This document shows positions 27,777-36,982 of a stretch of 64,000 nucleotides of DNA, one piece after another. The notes below the pieces were generated by a model, which saw nothing but the letters and a program-made list of their open reading frames with translations, was not told where the DNA came from and ran no database searches. The stretch is from CAVXFL01 sp963761015 (GTDB lineage: Bacteria > Pseudomonadota > Alphaproteobacteria > Acetobacterales > Acetobacteraceae). The stretch lies in assembly GCA_963761015.1 (NCBI GenBank), contig CAVXFL010000020.1, forward strand, positions 186,001-250,000, in the 5' to 3' direction. The translations under genes and the position numbers were made by a program. Every line of letters begins with the position of its first letter. Position 1 is the first letter of the stretch.

Positions 27777-28549
27777 AGGCCGCGCTCGCGCTTGATCCTG
27801 TCCCAGGCGGCGTTGATGCGCGCCACCTTGTCGTTGGCGCGCGCGATGAATTCCGGCGGCACGCCGCGCGCGGCCAGCGTGTCGGGGTGGTTCTCGCGCA
27901 TCAGCCGCCGCCAGGTCAGCCGCACGTCCTCGTCCGACGCCTTCGCGGAAATGCCGAGCACGCCGTACGGGTCCGGCTGGTCCGCCTGCGCGTGCTGGCG
28001 CGACGTGCCGCCCTGGGCGCGGTCCCAGGCGCGCTGGTCGAGCCCGAAGCCGCGGTGCACGCGCATCAGGAAATTCAGCTCGCGCTGGTTGAGCGGCTTG
28101 TCGGCCCGCGCAATCGCGAACAGCGCGGCCAGCACGTCCTCCAACATGCCCCGGTTGTCGGAGAACAGCTCGCCCAACTGATCGGCATAAACGGTGAATC
28201 CTTCCGAACTCTCCCTTGCATGATCGAACAGCCGGCCGATGTCGCGGACGGATTCCGGGGGAATGCGGAAATGGCGCTTGAACGCATCGACCTCGGCGCG
28301 CGACACCGGGCCGTCGCACTTGGCGAGCTTGGCCGAGAGCACGACGACGCCGAGCGCGAACAACTGGTCGCGCCCGGCGAACATCGAGGCCAGGCGCGCC
28401 GGCGTGGGTCCCCAGCCGAACGACATGTTGCCGCGCGGAAATGCCCCGGTATCCGCGGCGTGCCCGAGCGCCGCGCCCACCACCGCGCCGAACGGCCCGC
28501 CCACGGCGAGCCCGGCCACGCCCCCGATGATCTTGCCCCAGTAGCTCAT
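27773..28549 (-). CDS. djlA: DjlA-like co-chaperone (membrane anchor, TerB-like domain, C-terminal J domain)
   Basis: 258 residues. A single membrane span with small residues (IIGGVAGLAVGGPFGAVVGA) anchors the protein, followed by a TerB-like helical domain (AKLAKCDGPVSRAEVDAFKR, then DVLAALFAIARADKPLNQRE). A J domain occupies about residues 190-258: DPYGVLGISAKASDEDVRLT with the HPD tripeptide in RENHPDTLAARG. It stimulates DnaK at the inner face of the membrane. Its ATG (28549) overlaps the stop of a four-codon leader made by an 11-bp duplication, described separately. It overlaps ampD by 4 bases. Complete domain set. Confidence 0.92.
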   Translation of the reverse strand: MSYWGKIIGGVAGLAVGGPFGAVVGAALGHAADTGAFPRGNMSFGWGPTPARLASMFAGRDQLFALGVVVLSAKLAKCDGPVSRAEVDAFKRHFRIPPESVRDIGRLFDHARESSEGFTVYADQLGELFSDNRGMLEDVLAALFAIARADKPLNQRELNFLMRVHRGFGLDQRAWDRAQGGTSRQHAQADQPDPYGVLGISAKASDEDVRLTWRRLMRENHPDTLAARGVPPEFIARANDKVARINAAWDRIKRERGL

Positions 28550-28560
28550 GAGTAGCTCAT
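28546..28560 (-). promoter_or_regulatory. Four-codon leader (MSYS-stop) overlapping the djlA start
   Basis: The 11 bases AGTAGCTCATG are present twice in tandem (28540-28550 and 28551-28561). Read on the minus strand this gives a second ATG at 28560, which has the better ribosome site (GGGGATCGC upstream). Its frame is Met-Ser-Tyr-Ser followed by TGA, and that TGA overlaps the true djlA ATG as ATGA. Ribosomes would have to restart, so the duplication probably changes djlA expression. Confidence 0.6.
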
Positions 28561-28745
28561 GCGATCCCCAGGCCTCCAGGACCCGGATCCATATTCGGCA
28601 TTTCAAATCCGCAAAGCCATCCCCATCGCACGGGTCCGCTACGTGCGCCTTGCCCCAACATGGCGTCGCCCGCATTCTGCACTGCGGAATCACGGGGAAT
28701 CGCGGCGCAACCGGTACTGTTGGCGGCCGCGCTGGCGGAGCAGGC

Positions 28746-31700
28746 ATGGCAGGCTGGCAGTTCTGGATCGATCGTGGCGGCACGTTTACCGACATCGTGG
28801 CCCGCCACCCGGACGGCTGGCTCTCCACCCACAAGCTGCTGAGCGAGAACCCCGGACGCTATCGCGACGCCGCCATCGCCGGCATCAAGGCCGTGCTCGG
28901 CCTCGCGCCCGATCAGCCGATCCCGCCCGGTGAAATCGAGGCGGTGAAGATGGGCACCACCGTCGCCACCAACGCGCTGTTGGAGCGCAAGGGCGAGCGG
29001 ACGCTGCTGGTGGTCAATCGCGGCTTCGCCGACGCGCTGCGCATCGGCAATCAGACCCGTCCGCGCCTGTTCGACCTGAAGGTCACGCTGCCGTCCCTAC
29101 TTTACGAGGAGGTGACCGAGGTCGCGGGCCGCGTTGGCATCGACGGCGCCGAGATCGAGACGCTGGATGAAGCCGCGGCGTTGCACGCGCTGCAAGCGGC
29201 GCGCGGACGCGGATTGCAGGCTTGCGCGATCGTGCTCATGCACGCCTGGAAATACCCGGAGCACGAACGGCGGCTCGCCGAACTGGCGCGGCAAGCCGGG
29301 TTTCCGCAGGTCTCCGCCAGCCACGCGGTCAGCCCGCTGCTGCGACTGGTGCCGCGCGGCGACACCACGGTGGTCGACGCCTATCTCTCGCCGATCCTGC
29401 GCCGCTACGTCGATCAGGTTGCCACCGAACTGCCGGGCGTGCGGCTGTTCTTCATGCAATCGAATGGCGGACTGGCGGAGGCCCGGCGCTTCCGCGGCAA
29501 GGACGCGATCCTGTCGGGGCCGGCGGGCGGCATCGTCGGCGCGGCGCGCACGGCCGGGCAGGCCGGGCTCGACCGGATCATCGGTTTCGACATGGGTGGC
29601 ACCTCGACCGATGTCGCGCTCTACGCCGGCGCGTTCGAGCGCACGTTCGAGACGCAATTGGCCGGGGTGCGCATCTACGCCCCGATGATGGCCATCAACA
29701 CGGTGGCGGCGGGCGGCGGGTCGATCCTGACATTCGACGGCGCGCGTTTCCGCGTCGGCCCGGACAGCGCCGGCGCGGTGCCGGGACCGGCCTGCTACCG
29801 GCGCGGCGGGCCGCTCACCGTCACCGACGCCAACGTGGTGGTCGGCAAAATCCAGCCCGCGCATTTCCCCGCCATATTCGGCCCCGAGGCCGACCAGCCG
29901 CTGGATGACGCGATTGTCGCGGAGAAATTCGCGGCCCTTGCGCGAGAGATCGGCGCGGCGACGGGCGCACACCAGGACCCGCGCGCGGTGGCCGAAGGGT
30001 TTTTGCGCATCGCGGTCGCCAACATGGCGAACGCGATCAAGCAGATTTCCGTGCAGAAGGGTCACGACGCTACCCGCTTCGCGCTGGTCTGCTTCGGCGG
30101 CGCCGGCGGCCAGCACGCCTGCATGGTGGCCGACGAACTCGGTATGCGGACCGTGTTCATTCACCCGTTCGCGGGCGTGCTCTCGGCCTACGGCATGGGG
30201 CTCGCCGACCAGACTGTCATGCGCCAGCAGGCCGTCGAAATCCCGTTCGGCCCCGCGGCGCTGCCAGATCTGACTGCGCTCGCCGATGAACTGGCGGAAC
30301 AGGCGCGGCAAGAGTTGCTGCGTCAAGGAGCCGAGGCCCGGCGCATTCAAATCGCCCGCGGCCTCTATTTGCGCTACGAAGCCACCGAGGCCGCCTTGCA
30401 CGTGCCGCTCGGCCCGGCCGAGCAGGTGCTGGCGAATTTCACCGAGGCGCATCGGAGGCGCTTCGGCTTCGCCACCCCGGATCGGCCCGTCATCGCGGAA
30501 GCGGTGGCCGTCGAGGCGACGGCGGCCGGCGATACGGTTCGCGAAACCGCCGCCGCGCCGCGCGCCGGGCCAACGCTCGCGCCGGTCGACGACGTCGCGA
30601 TCTGGACGGGAGGACGCGAGCGGCGCGCGCCAGTGTTCGAGCGCACCGACCTGCGGGCGGGCGATCGCATCGCCGGCCCGGCGCTGATCCGCGAGGCCAA
30701 CGCCACCACGGTGGTCGAGCCCGGCTGGACGGCGGAAATCACCGGCCTCGATCATATGCGGCTGCAACGGACGGCGCCGCGCGAAACCCGCATCGCCGTC
30801 GGGACCGACCGCGCCGACCCGGTGCTGCTGGAACTGTTCAACAACCTGTTCATGAACGTCGCCGAGCAGGCCGGCGCGGTGCTGCAGAACACCGCGATGA
30901 GCGTGAACATCAAGGAGCGGCTGGATTTCTCCTGCGCCATCTTCGATGCCGAGGGCAATCTGGTCGCCAACGCGCCGCATATCCCGGTGCATCTCGGCGC
31001 CATGGGCGAGAGCGTGCGCACCGTGCTGCGCCACCGGCGCGGGAGCCTGAAGCCCGGCGACGTGATCGCGCTGAACAATCCGTTCAACGGCGGCACGCAT
31101 CTGCCCGACATCACCGTCATCACGCCGGTATTCGATGAAGCGGGCAAGGAAATCCGCTTCTTCGCCGGTAATCGCGGCCACCATGTCGATGTCGGCGGGA
31201 TCACGCCCGGCTCCACGCCGCCCGCCTCGCGCACGCTGGAAGAGGAAGGCGTGGTCATCGACGATTTCCTGCTGGTCGATGGCGGGCATTTCCGCGAGGC
31301 GGAGTTCCGCGCCGTTCTCGCGGGCGCGAAATATCCGGCGCGCAGCCCGGACGTGAACGTGGCCGACATCAAGGCGCAGGTGGCGGCGAACGAGAAGGGC
31401 GTGCGTGAACTGCATCGCGTCGTCGCGCAATACGGCTGGGAGGTGGTGCGCGCGTACATGCGCCACGTCATGGACAACGCCGAGGAAAGCGTCCGCCGCG
31501 TCATCGACCGCATCGGGGCACCCGACGAACACGTTCGCGGAGACCCCGCCGGCGACGACGAATTCTTGTATCGCATGGACAGCGGGGAGCCGCTATGCGT
31601 CAGCGTGCACGTGAACCGCGAGGCGCGCTCCGCGGTGGTCGATTTCACCGGCACCGGCAAGCAGCACCGGGACAACAACTTCAACGCCCCGCCGGCGGTC

Positions 31701-32387
31701 GTGCGCGCGGTGGTGCTCTACGTGTTCCGCTGCCTGGTTGCCGACGACATTCCGTTGAACGACGGTTGCCTGAAGCCGATCGAGATCGTGATCCCGCCGG
31801 CCACCTTCCTCTCGCCCGAACCGGGTGCGGCGGTCGTCGCGGGCAATACCGAAGTCTCGCAGGCCGCGTGCAACGCGCTATTCGGCGCGCTGGGCGCGAT
31901 GGCGTGCAGCCAGGCGACCATGAACAATTTCCTGTTCGGCAACCGTGATCGCCAATACTACGAGACGATCTGCGGCGGCACTGGCGCGGGGCCGGGCTTC
32001 GACGGCACCTCGGCGGTGCAGACGCACATGACGAACACGCGCATGACCGACGCGGAGGTGCTGGAACTGAGTCATCCGGTCCGCCTGGAGGAATTCTCGA
32101 TCCGCCGCGGTTCCGGTGGCGCGGGGTGCTGGCGCGGCGGCGATGGCTCGGTGCGGCGGATTCGCTTCCTGGAACCGATGACCGCCGTGGTGGTCGCCTC
32201 GCGCCGCAACGTGCCGCCGTTCGGCATGGCGGGCGGGGCGGACGGCGCGGCCGGCCGGCAATGGGTGGACCGCGCCGGCGGCGCGCGCGAGGTGCTGAGC
32301 GGCACCGCCAGCGCCGAACTGGAGCCCGGCGACGTGTTCGTCATCGAAACGCCGGGCGGTGGCGGCTGGGGACGCCCCGGCGGATGA
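28746..32387 (+). CDS. 5-oxoprolinase / fused HyuA-HyuB hydantoinase
   Basis: 1213-residue single-chain enzyme, the size of eukaryotic-type 5-oxoprolinase. ATG 28746 follows GGCGGAGCAGGC and yields MAGWQFWIDRGGTFTDIVAR. The HyuA half has FWIDRGGTFTDIV, GTTVATNALLERKGERTLLV, DMGGTSTDVALY and AAGGGSILTFDG; after about residue 700 comes the HyuB half with LLELFNNLFMNVAEQAGAVL, NNPFNGGTHLPDITVITPVF and GNTEVSQAACNALFG, ending IETPGGGGWGRPGG. It probably hydrolyses 5-oxo-L-proline to glutamate with ATP (glutathione/pyroglutamate turnover). It is the second HyuA/HyuB system in the window, and differs from the first in being fused. Confidence 0.94.
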   Translation: MAGWQFWIDRGGTFTDIVARHPDGWLSTHKLLSENPGRYRDAAIAGIKAVLGLAPDQPIPPGEIEAVKMGTTVATNALLERKGERTLLVVNRGFADALRIGNQTRPRLFDLKVTLPSLLYEEVTEVAGRVGIDGAEIETLDEAAALHALQAARGRGLQACAIVLMHAWKYPEHERRLAELARQAGFPQVSASHAVSPLLRLVPRGDTTVVDAYLSPILRRYVDQVATELPGVRLFFMQSNGGLAEARRFRGKDAILSGPAGGIVGAARTAGQAGLDRIIGFDMGGTSTDVALYAGAFERTFETQLAGVRIYAPMMAINTVAAGGGSILTFDGARFRVGPDSAGAVPGPACYRRGGPLTVTDANVVVGKIQPAHFPAIFGPEADQPLDDAIVAEKFAALAREIGAATGAHQDPRAVAEGFLRIAVANMANAIKQISVQKGHDATRFALVCFGGAGGQHACMVADELGMRTVFIHPFAGVLSAYGMGLADQTVMRQQAVEIPFGPAALPDLTALADELAEQARQELLRQGAEARRIQIARGLYLRYEATEAALHVPLGPAEQVLANFTEAHRRRFGFATPDRPVIAEAVAVEATAAGDTVRETAAAPRAGPTLAPVDDVAIWTGGRERRAPVFERTDLRAGDRIAGPALIREANATTVVEPGWTAEITGLDHMRLQRTAPRETRIAVGTDRADPVLLELFNNLFMNVAEQAGAVLQNTAMSVNIKERLDFSCAIFDAEGNLVANAPHIPVHLGAMGESVRTVLRHRRGSLKPGDVIALNNPFNGGTHLPDITVITPVFDEAGKEIRFFAGNRGHHVDVGGITPGSTPPASRTLEEEGVVIDDFLLVDGGHFREAEFRAVLAGAKYPARSPDVNVADIKAQVAANEKGVRELHRVVAQYGWEVVRAYMRHVMDNAEESVRRVIDRIGAPDEHVRGDPAGDDEFLYRMDSGEPLCVSVHVNREARSAVVDFTGTGKQHRDNNFNAPPAVVRAVVLYVFRCLVADDIPLNDGCLKPIEIVIPPATFLSPEPGAAVVAGNTEVSQAACNALFGALGAMACSQATMNNFLFGNRDRQYYETICGGTGAGPGFDGTSAVQTHMTNTRMTDAEVLELSHPVRLEEFSIRRGSGGAGCWRGGDGSVRRIRFLEPMTAVVVASRRNVPPFGMAGGADGAAGRQWVDRAGGAREVLSGTASAELEPGDVFVIETPGGGGWGRPGG

Positions 32388-32484
32388 GTGGCATTCACGG
32401 TCTCGCTCACCTGGGCGGAAGCGGGGGAGCGGTCGCGGCTGTTCGCGCGCCACTTTCATGCACCCGGCCAATTATTCGATCCAC

Positions 32485-35478
32485 ATGCGAAAAAATCGAA
32501 GCCGCTCGATAGGCGTGCGATTCTTTCGCGCCCTTCTGATATTCCTGGCGGCGCTTCTGGCTTCGGCGGCGGTCGCGGCGTGGCTGGTGCCGCGCTACCT
32601 CGACTGGAACCGCTACCGCGACGATGTCACGCGTCTGGCCGCGGCGGTGCTCGACCGGCCGGTGCTGATCCAAGGCCCGATTTCGCTGCGATTGCTGCCC
32701 GAGCCGGTGCTGACCGCCGCCGACGTGCGCATCGCCGGCGAGCCCGACCAGGGCTCGCTGTCCGCCGGCCAACTCAGCCTCAGCGTCGCGCTCGGGCCGC
32801 TCCTGGCCGGGCGGCTCGATGCGCGCGATTTGGTGCTGCGCGGGGTCGACTTGAAACTGCCCTGGCCGTTGCCGGAGAGCGCCTTCCCGGCGCGGCGGCC
32901 GGCCTGGCTCGCCGGACTGTCCGCCCGCATCGAGAACGGGCGGCTTTCCGTCGGCAAGGTCGTCATCACCCACGTCGCGGCGCGGCTGGCGATTTCCGGG
33001 CCGACCGGCGGCTATAGTCTGTCCGGAACCGGGCAAGCGTTCGGCCATGTCTGGCGCGTCGACGCGGCGCTCGGTGCGGCGGGAGCGGACGACACCGCGC
33101 CGCTGGACCTGACGCTCAGCGGCGAAGGCGCGCTGCACGGCACGCAGGCGACGTTCGCGGGCGAGATCAGTCCGGGCGGCATGGGCGGGCGGATTTCCGC
33201 GAAAGGCCCCGACCTCGCGCTGTTGCTGCCCGCGCCGAAGGTCGCGTTCAGCGCCGAGGGGCGGCTGACGGTCGCCTCCGGCCTGGCGGTCGCGGACAAT
33301 CTGGCGTTGCTGATCGGCGGCGCGCCGGCGCACGGCGCGGTATCGCTGCGCACCAAGCCCGCGCTTCGCGTCGATCTCGCGGTCAGGGCAAGCCGGCTCG
33401 ATCTGGACTCCTGGCTGCCGGTGCTGCTGCGGACGCACGGCCTCTCGTACCCGGTCGGCATCGATCTGTCCGCCGAAGCGGCGCCGCTCGCGGGCGGCGT
33501 CGTCCGCCAGCTTCGCATCGCCTCCGAAATCGACCGCGGCACGGTGGCGATCCGCGACGTCCGCGGCGTGCTGCCGGGCGAGGCCCATCTGCGCGTCAGC
33601 GGACGGATCATTCAGCCGGCGGCCGCAGCCGTGCGCGACCCGCCGCTGCGCTTCGAGGGCAAGGTGGCGCTGGCGGCCCCGGATTTGCGCGCAACCTTGC
33701 GATGGCTGGACCCGAAGGGCCGGCATGGCCTGGAAACGCTGCCGTCCGGCGTGCTCCGCACGCTCGACCTGTCCGCCAGCGCGGCGGTACGGGCGGGCCG
33801 GCTCACCTTGAGCAACCTCGCCGGAAAGCTCGATGCGAGCCATGTGAACGGGTTGGTCAACGTCGGGCTCAGCCTGTTCAGTGAGCCGGCCACCCCGCGC
33901 GGGCCGAGGGCCAGGGCGGGCCTGCGGGTAGTTCTGAAATCGGATCGATTAGACCTCGATCCCTGGCTGCCCGCCGCGGCGCCCTCGCCGGCGCGGCTCG
34001 CCAAGCTGCTGCGCTCGCTCGACGTCGATGTGCAGCTCCAGGCCGCGAGTGCAACGGTCGCGGGGATCGCGGTCAGCGACCTGGTGCTGAACGGGGCGGC
34101 CACTGGTGGCCGGCTGTCCATTCGGCATGCCGAGGCGCGCGCGCTCGGGTTGCAGGCGAACGTGTCGGGCAGCATCGACGCCTCGGGCCGGATCACCCAC
34201 GCGAGGCTCGCGTTCACGACGCAGGACGCCAGCCAGATCGGCGGCTGGCTCGCCCCGGTCTGGCGGGCGACCCTGGCATTCTGGCGCGCGCCCCTGCTGG
34301 TTTGGGTCGAGGCAGACGGGCCGGCCAGCGCGACGGCGGTGACTGCGCGGCTGCTGCTCGGCAAGACCGATCTCGGCATGCAGGCGCAACTCGATTGGCC
34401 CACGCGCGGCGCGGCGAGCTTCGCCCTGAACGCTCCCGCCGCCGCCCTCGTGCTGCGTCAGGCGGGGTTCGCCGACCTCGCGACCGCCTTCGGCGACGGC
34501 CCGCTCGCGGCCCAGCTTCGCCTTGGCATCGCGCCCGATCGCATCGGGGTGGACGGAATCCGCTTGGTCGCCGGCGAGTTGCGGGCAGACGGCGATTTGT
34601 CGATCGATCGGACCGGGCAAGAGCCGCGCGTGGTCGGCAGCCTCGCCGCCGATACCTTGCCGCTTCCGCCATACGATCTGCGCTCGCCCAACCCGCTGCC
34701 ATTCGAGGCGCTACGCGGTTGGGAGGCGCGGGTCCAACTGGCGGCGAAGCGGATCGTCGCGGGGCCGGCCGGGGCGGCGCGAACGCCGGTGGCGGAGCAG
34801 GCATCCGCTACCCTCGGCCTGCGGCAGGGCAGGCTGCGCTTGCAGGACATCCAGGCCAAGCTGCTGGGCGGCGGGTTCTCCGGCGAGGCCAGCCTGCAAG
34901 CGGGGTCGGAGTCGCCGGCGCTCGCGCTCCGGGGCAAGCTGAGCGACGTGCGGATTCCCGGCCCGCTCACCGGCGCGGCCCTGGACATCGTCGGCGGGCG
35001 GGCGGATGCCGACCTGGACCTGACCGCCGCCGGCCACAGCCCGGCCACCATGCTGGCGACGCTCGGGGGCAGCGTGCATGTCTCGGTGCGCGAGGGCGTG
35101 CTCGCCGGCTTCGATCTGCCGGCTCTCGACGCCGCGCTGCACTCGGCTTCTGGCCAGAGCGACCTCAATCCCGCGCTGAAGGCCGCGCTCGCATCCGGGC
35201 GCACTGCGTTCGATCGGCTGAACGTGAACGCGACGGCCAGCCGTGGCATCCTGCAACTCGGCAAGGCCGAGATGACGGCGCCGAGCGGCAGCGCCGTGCT
35301 GACCGGCAGCATTGATCTGCCCGACGCGTCGATCGATCTGCACGCCGCGATCCGCCCGGCATCGCCGGACCTGCCGGTGCTCGGGCTGACCATCACCGGC
35401 CCGGCGAACGCGCCACGCCACCTGCCCGATCTCGCGGACGTAACCCGCTGGCAGAACCAGGCCGCGCAGGCGCACTGA
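32485..35478 (+). CDS. AsmA family protein
   Basis: Large envelope protein of 997 residues. An N-terminal membrane anchor (FFRALLIFLAALLASAAVAA) is followed by WLVPRYLDWNRYRDDVTRLA, the standard AsmA start, then LLPEPVLTAADVRIAGEPDQ. Most of the chain is periplasmic beta-repeat sequence. The C-terminal AsmA_2-like part (LGGSVHVSVREGVLAGFDLP, then AEMTAPSGSAVLTGSIDLPD) is intact. AsmA/TamB-like proteins bridge the periplasm and are implicated in lipid transport to the outer membrane; it may complement the Mla genes of this window. An in-frame ATG at 32458 is an alternative start. It lies 97 bases after the 5-oxoprolinase. Confidence 0.9.
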   Translation: MRKNRSRSIGVRFFRALLIFLAALLASAAVAAWLVPRYLDWNRYRDDVTRLAAAVLDRPVLIQGPISLRLLPEPVLTAADVRIAGEPDQGSLSAGQLSLSVALGPLLAGRLDARDLVLRGVDLKLPWPLPESAFPARRPAWLAGLSARIENGRLSVGKVVITHVAARLAISGPTGGYSLSGTGQAFGHVWRVDAALGAAGADDTAPLDLTLSGEGALHGTQATFAGEISPGGMGGRISAKGPDLALLLPAPKVAFSAEGRLTVASGLAVADNLALLIGGAPAHGAVSLRTKPALRVDLAVRASRLDLDSWLPVLLRTHGLSYPVGIDLSAEAAPLAGGVVRQLRIASEIDRGTVAIRDVRGVLPGEAHLRVSGRIIQPAAAAVRDPPLRFEGKVALAAPDLRATLRWLDPKGRHGLETLPSGVLRTLDLSASAAVRAGRLTLSNLAGKLDASHVNGLVNVGLSLFSEPATPRGPRARAGLRVVLKSDRLDLDPWLPAAAPSPARLAKLLRSLDVDVQLQAASATVAGIAVSDLVLNGAATGGRLSIRHAEARALGLQANVSGSIDASGRITHARLAFTTQDASQIGGWLAPVWRATLAFWRAPLLVWVEADGPASATAVTARLLLGKTDLGMQAQLDWPTRGAASFALNAPAAALVLRQAGFADLATAFGDGPLAAQLRLGIAPDRIGVDGIRLVAGELRADGDLSIDRTGQEPRVVGSLAADTLPLPPYDLRSPNPLPFEALRGWEARVQLAAKRIVAGPAGAARTPVAEQASATLGLRQGRLRLQDIQAKLLGGGFSGEASLQAGSESPALALRGKLSDVRIPGPLTGAALDIVGGRADADLDLTAAGHSPATMLATLGGSVHVSVREGVLAGFDLPALDAALHSASGQSDLNPALKAALASGRTAFDRLNVNATASRGILQLGKAEMTAPSGSAVLTGSIDLPDASIDLHAAIRPASPDLPVLGLTITGPANAPRHLPDLADVTRWQNQAAQAH

Positions 35479-35560
35479 CGATTGCTTGTGGATCGAAGCC
35501 GGAACCGGGCAGCCTGCGGGTTGGAGCGCTTTCAGCTGGACCGGAAACCCCGCAAAGGCC

Positions 35561-35627
35561 GTCATTGCCGGCTTGACCCGGCAATCCCGCGCGGCCCCGA
35601 GATGGCCCGATCAAGTGCGGCCATGAC
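35561..35627. repeat. Palindromic intergenic repeat, copy 1 (two hairpins, GTCAT...ATGAC)
   Basis: A 67-base unit that starts GTCAT and ends ATGAC. The left hairpin has a 7-bp stem, TTGCCGG/CCGGCAA around CTTGAC; the right one has ATGGCC/GGCCAT. The left part matches copy 2 (52186-52263, opposite orientation) closely: GTCATTGCCGG, TTGACCCGGC and the CGCGC that follows. The type is familiar in alphaproteobacterial intergenic regions. It overlaps the 3' end of the DUF6489-type gene. Confidence 0.75.
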
Positions 35628-36080
35628 GAAGGGAGGACCACGATTCCAGTCAGCCCGAAACCGCTCCAGCAACGAGAGGAAGGCGACCGATGATGAACGT
35701 CCTGCTGCTTCCGTGGCGGCCGCGGGTTCTGGTCTTTCCCCGTCACGGGGTGATGTGATCAGGGGCGATCTTGCGTCCGCCTCGGATTTGCCTTCCGTTG
35801 GTGCCTCGGGACCAGGCGTCTCGTCGGCCTTTGCTGGCTGCCGGCCCACGGACCAGGACCGGAACAGCCCGCCCATCACGTCGCGTAGCTGGTCCGGGTT
35901 TTGCGGAACGAACGACAGCCAAGTCTTGAGCAAAGCCTCGGGCGCGAGGGCGTTGGCGGACTGCGCCATTTGTTGCCTCAGTTTCTCCATGGCCGCCTCC
36001 TGCAGCGGCTTCACATCCGGCAGGCCGAGGAACGCCCGCGCCTCCTCGGGTGTGCAGTCCACTTCGACCGTGATCTTCAT
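35562..36080 (-). CDS. DUF6489-type protein with a repeat-derived tail
   Basis: 172 residues. The first 60 (MKITVEVDCTPEEARAFLGL, PDVKPLQEAAMEKLRQQM) match a small alphaproteobacterial family I know as DUF6489, which usually ends near residue 100. Here residues about 55-80 (TWLSFVPQNPDQLRDVMGGL) are still family-like, a low-complexity Pro/Glu/Ala linker follows, and the last 25 codons (ALDRAISGPRGIAGSSRQ) are the antisense reading of palindromic repeat copy 1. The repeat seems to have landed at the 3' end and supplied a new stop. Function unknown; the family is sometimes compared with phasins. Confidence 0.75.
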   Translation of the reverse strand: MKITVEVDCTPEEARAFLGLPDVKPLQEAAMEKLRQQMAQSANALAPEALLKTWLSFVPQNPDQLRDVMGGLFRSWSVGRQPAKADETPGPEAPTEGKSEADARSPLITSPRDGERPEPAAATEAAGRSSSVAFLSLLERFRADWNRGPPFVMAALDRAISGPRGIAGSSRQ

Positions 36081-36129
36081 CCGCGCCGGCTCTCGCCCGC
36101 TCGGCGCGTCGGACGCGAGCCGATAGCGG

Positions 36130-36654
36130 TCACGGCTGACCGAACGTGGCGATCCGGTCGATACCGCAGACGAACAGCACGCGCTTCTCGTCGATGCTCG
36201 GGTCGCGCAGCGAATAGGGCGGCGGCTGCTTCGTGTACTTGGTCCATATCTTGTCGAGTTGCGTCGTCGCCCATTCGCCGCCCGGCTCCCATTCGCGCAC
36301 TTCTTTCTCCACGGTGCATTTGATCTGCACCCAGTGATACGCGTTCTGCGGATTGACCAGCAGGATCGTCAGCCGGGGATTCTTCCTTATCCACTCGCAT
36401 TTCGGGCGGTGCGACGCCGTGTTCACGAGGATCTTGTCGCCTTCGTAGTCGAACCACATCGGCGTCAGGCTCGGCCTTCCATCCGGGCCGATCAGCCCGA
36501 GCGTCACCGTGATCGGCTGGTCCAGAAGCTGGCGGTAGATCGGGTCGAGATCGGCGAGGCTCTGTGCGCTCTTGCGCTCGCCGACCGCGAACTGGCCCGG
36601 CTGCAGACCCTTCGCGACGTCGCGGAACTTGGCGATGGTGAATTCGCTGGACAT
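36130..36654 (-). CDS. Pyridoxamine 5'-phosphate oxidase-fold (PPOX class) protein
   Basis: 174 residues from ATG 36654 (MSSEFTIAKFRDVAKGLQPG). The split-barrel FMN/F420 fold shows as LLDQPITVTLGLIGPDGRPS, TPMWFDYEGDKILVNTASHR and NPRLTILLVNPQNAYHWVQI. This pattern is the general PPOX class (PF01243), many members of which bind flavin, F420 or haem. It is not PdxH: the PLP-site residues are missing. The C-terminal RDPSIDEKRVLFVCGIDRIA is not diagnostic. Role unknown. Confidence 0.85.
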   Translation of the reverse strand: MSSEFTIAKFRDVAKGLQPGQFAVGERKSAQSLADLDPIYRQLLDQPITVTLGLIGPDGRPSLTPMWFDYEGDKILVNTASHRPKCEWIRKNPRLTILLVNPQNAYHWVQIKCTVEKEVREWEPGGEWATTQLDKIWTKYTKQPPPYSLRDPSIDEKRVLFVCGIDRIATFGQP

Positions 36655-36982
36655 ATGTCCTGGTCCCCTGATTGGCGGGCCTTGCCGGCCCGGATTTGCG
36701 AGCGTGCAGCGATGCGGCGGAGCATGCTGCCGCGCCCAGGCCCTGCTTGTCGATGCTTCTTTGCCATGCACGGCACGCTGCGGCTCGACGTGCCGCAGGC
36801 GGCCATCACCATCGGCGTGCCGGCTTGGCGCGACCCGCGCGAGCTGACCTTCCCCGACCTGCTGCGCATGCCGATTCGCTCGGAGCGGCATCCGGGTGCC
36901 TGACCCGCACGGCGGGTTGCGCCGTCCCGGCGGGGACCATAGCTTTCGACGGCTCGTCCACCACCAGCAGCCGGATTGCGAC
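36655..36982. other. Intergenic stretch, one doubtful short frame
   Basis: About 330 bases between the PPOX gene and the transglycosylase. A 45-codon frame on the plus strand, ATG 36766 to 36903, reads MHGTLRLDVPQAAITIGVPA and WRDPRELTFPDLLRMPIR and has host-like codons, but no ribosome site or family is evident. It could be a gene remnant. The rest must contain the divergent promoters; no clear boxes were found. Confidence 0.35.

Noticed and set aside
29097..31532. An 811-codon open frame on the minus strand opposite the fused 5-oxoprolinase.
   Set aside because: It is His/Arg/Asp-rich, has no family resemblance and is the expected antisense by-product of high-GC coding. The plus-strand gene is complete and conserved.
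36766..36903. A 45-residue gene before the transglycosylase.
   Set aside because: Plausible wording but no ribosome site or homologue recognised; kept only as a note in the intergenic entry.
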